Part shown: in pieces, positions 42,399-42,443 of the stretch | Position numbering within the stretch: position 1 is the first letter of the stretch | Layout: every line of letters begins with the position of its first letter | NCBI GenBank assembly: GCA_024642545.1 | Contig: JAHEAW010000004.1 | Coordinates: 1-42,443 of the forward strand | DNA: 42,443 bases | Direction: 5' to 3' | Source of the DNA: Erythrobacteraceae bacterium | Lineage (GTDB): Bacteria; Pseudomonadota; Alphaproteobacteria; Sphingomonadales; Sphingomonadaceae | Position numbers and translations under genes: made by a program | Notes under the pieces: model-generated | What the model was told of the DNA's origin: nothing | Databases searched by the model: none | What the model saw: the letters and a program-made list of their open reading frames with translations, nothing else

Positions 42399-42443
42399 GC
42401 CGCTTTAGCTCAGTCGGTAGAGCACATCATTCGTAATGATGGG
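42399..42443 (+). tRNA. tRNA-Thr (anticodon CGT), 5' part only
   Basis: The 5' half shows acceptor GCCGCTT, D arm AGCTCAGTCGGTAGAGC and anticodon stem-loop ATCAT-TCGTA-ATGAT (anticodon CGT, reading ACG). The sequence is cut by the window end inside the variable region. Confidence 0.9.

Noticed and set aside
1-42443. Mobile elements, prophage genes or CRISPR arrays
   Set aside because: No transposase, integrase, phage structural gene or regularly spaced repeat was seen. Long antisense open frames throughout are shadows caused by high GC.

Overview
The window reads as chromosomal DNA of a Sphingomonadales alphaproteobacterium, most probably an Erythrobacteraceae relative (Erythrobacter/Altererythrobacter type). 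This is inferred from gene content, not from a database search: a complete PhyR-NepR-EcfG general stress response locus with an HWE kinase, an ECF sigma factor paired with an NrsF-type (DUF1109) membrane anti-sigma factor, a class I PHA synthase with an Ala/Lys/Pro-rich phasin, and moderately high GC. Most of the window is compact core genome. I see no insertion sequence, prophage or CRISPR array.

Layout. 0-6.2 kb: the tail of an unidentified gene, a CorA/ZntB-type metal transporter, a GAF-EAL c-di-GMP protein, an ECF sigma/NrsF pair with its own predicted promoter, a GNAT acetyltransferase, a periplasmic isoaspartyl peptidase and a small secreted protein. 6.2-14.4 kb: a minus-strand operon with mostly 4-base overlaps, DUF4129 - DUF4350 - MoxR ATPase - DUF58 - SpoIIM-like - RDD - class A beta-lactamase, with pheA upstream. 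14.5-20.6 kb: membrane-anchored cytochrome c, ppx-rlmE, tRNA-Gln(CTG) with a clear sigma70 promoter, a LOG-family protein, and the overlapping genes glmM-DUF1272-thiD. 20.6-24 kb: a dicarboxylate/amino-acid symporter, Fe-superoxide dismutase with a 15-bp terminator hairpin, and an AI-2E family permease.

24-28.3 kb is the general stress response locus: nepR-ecfG, a CHASE/HWE sensor kinase, phyR and a single-domain response regulator. nepR and phyR each carry an exact GGAAC-N16-CGTT promoter, so the module looks autoregulated. Between phyR and the response regulator lies a probable unannotated small RNA on the plus strand: a promoter-like GGAAC box, a 12-position hairpin presenting a 20-nt C-rich loop, and a strong Rho-independent terminator with seven T's and no gene to terminate. 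This is the best candidate for something undescribed.

28.4-34 kb: a GNAT-fold protein, a fatty-acid desaturase, lptF-lptG and clpS. 33.9-36.7 kb: the PHA pair phaP and phaC, with a 20-bp inverted repeat containing TGC-N3-GCA motifs upstream of phaP and an internal start codon in phaP that would give a short phasin. 36.9-42.4 kb: an AlaC/DapL-type aminotransferase, a same-strand run of five small genes (membrane-anchored LuxR-type HTH, small helical protein, small membrane protein, stand-alone RadC JAB domain, receiver-less winged helix), a crotonase, a double-hotdog thioesterase, tRNA-Cys and the 5' part of tRNA-Thr.
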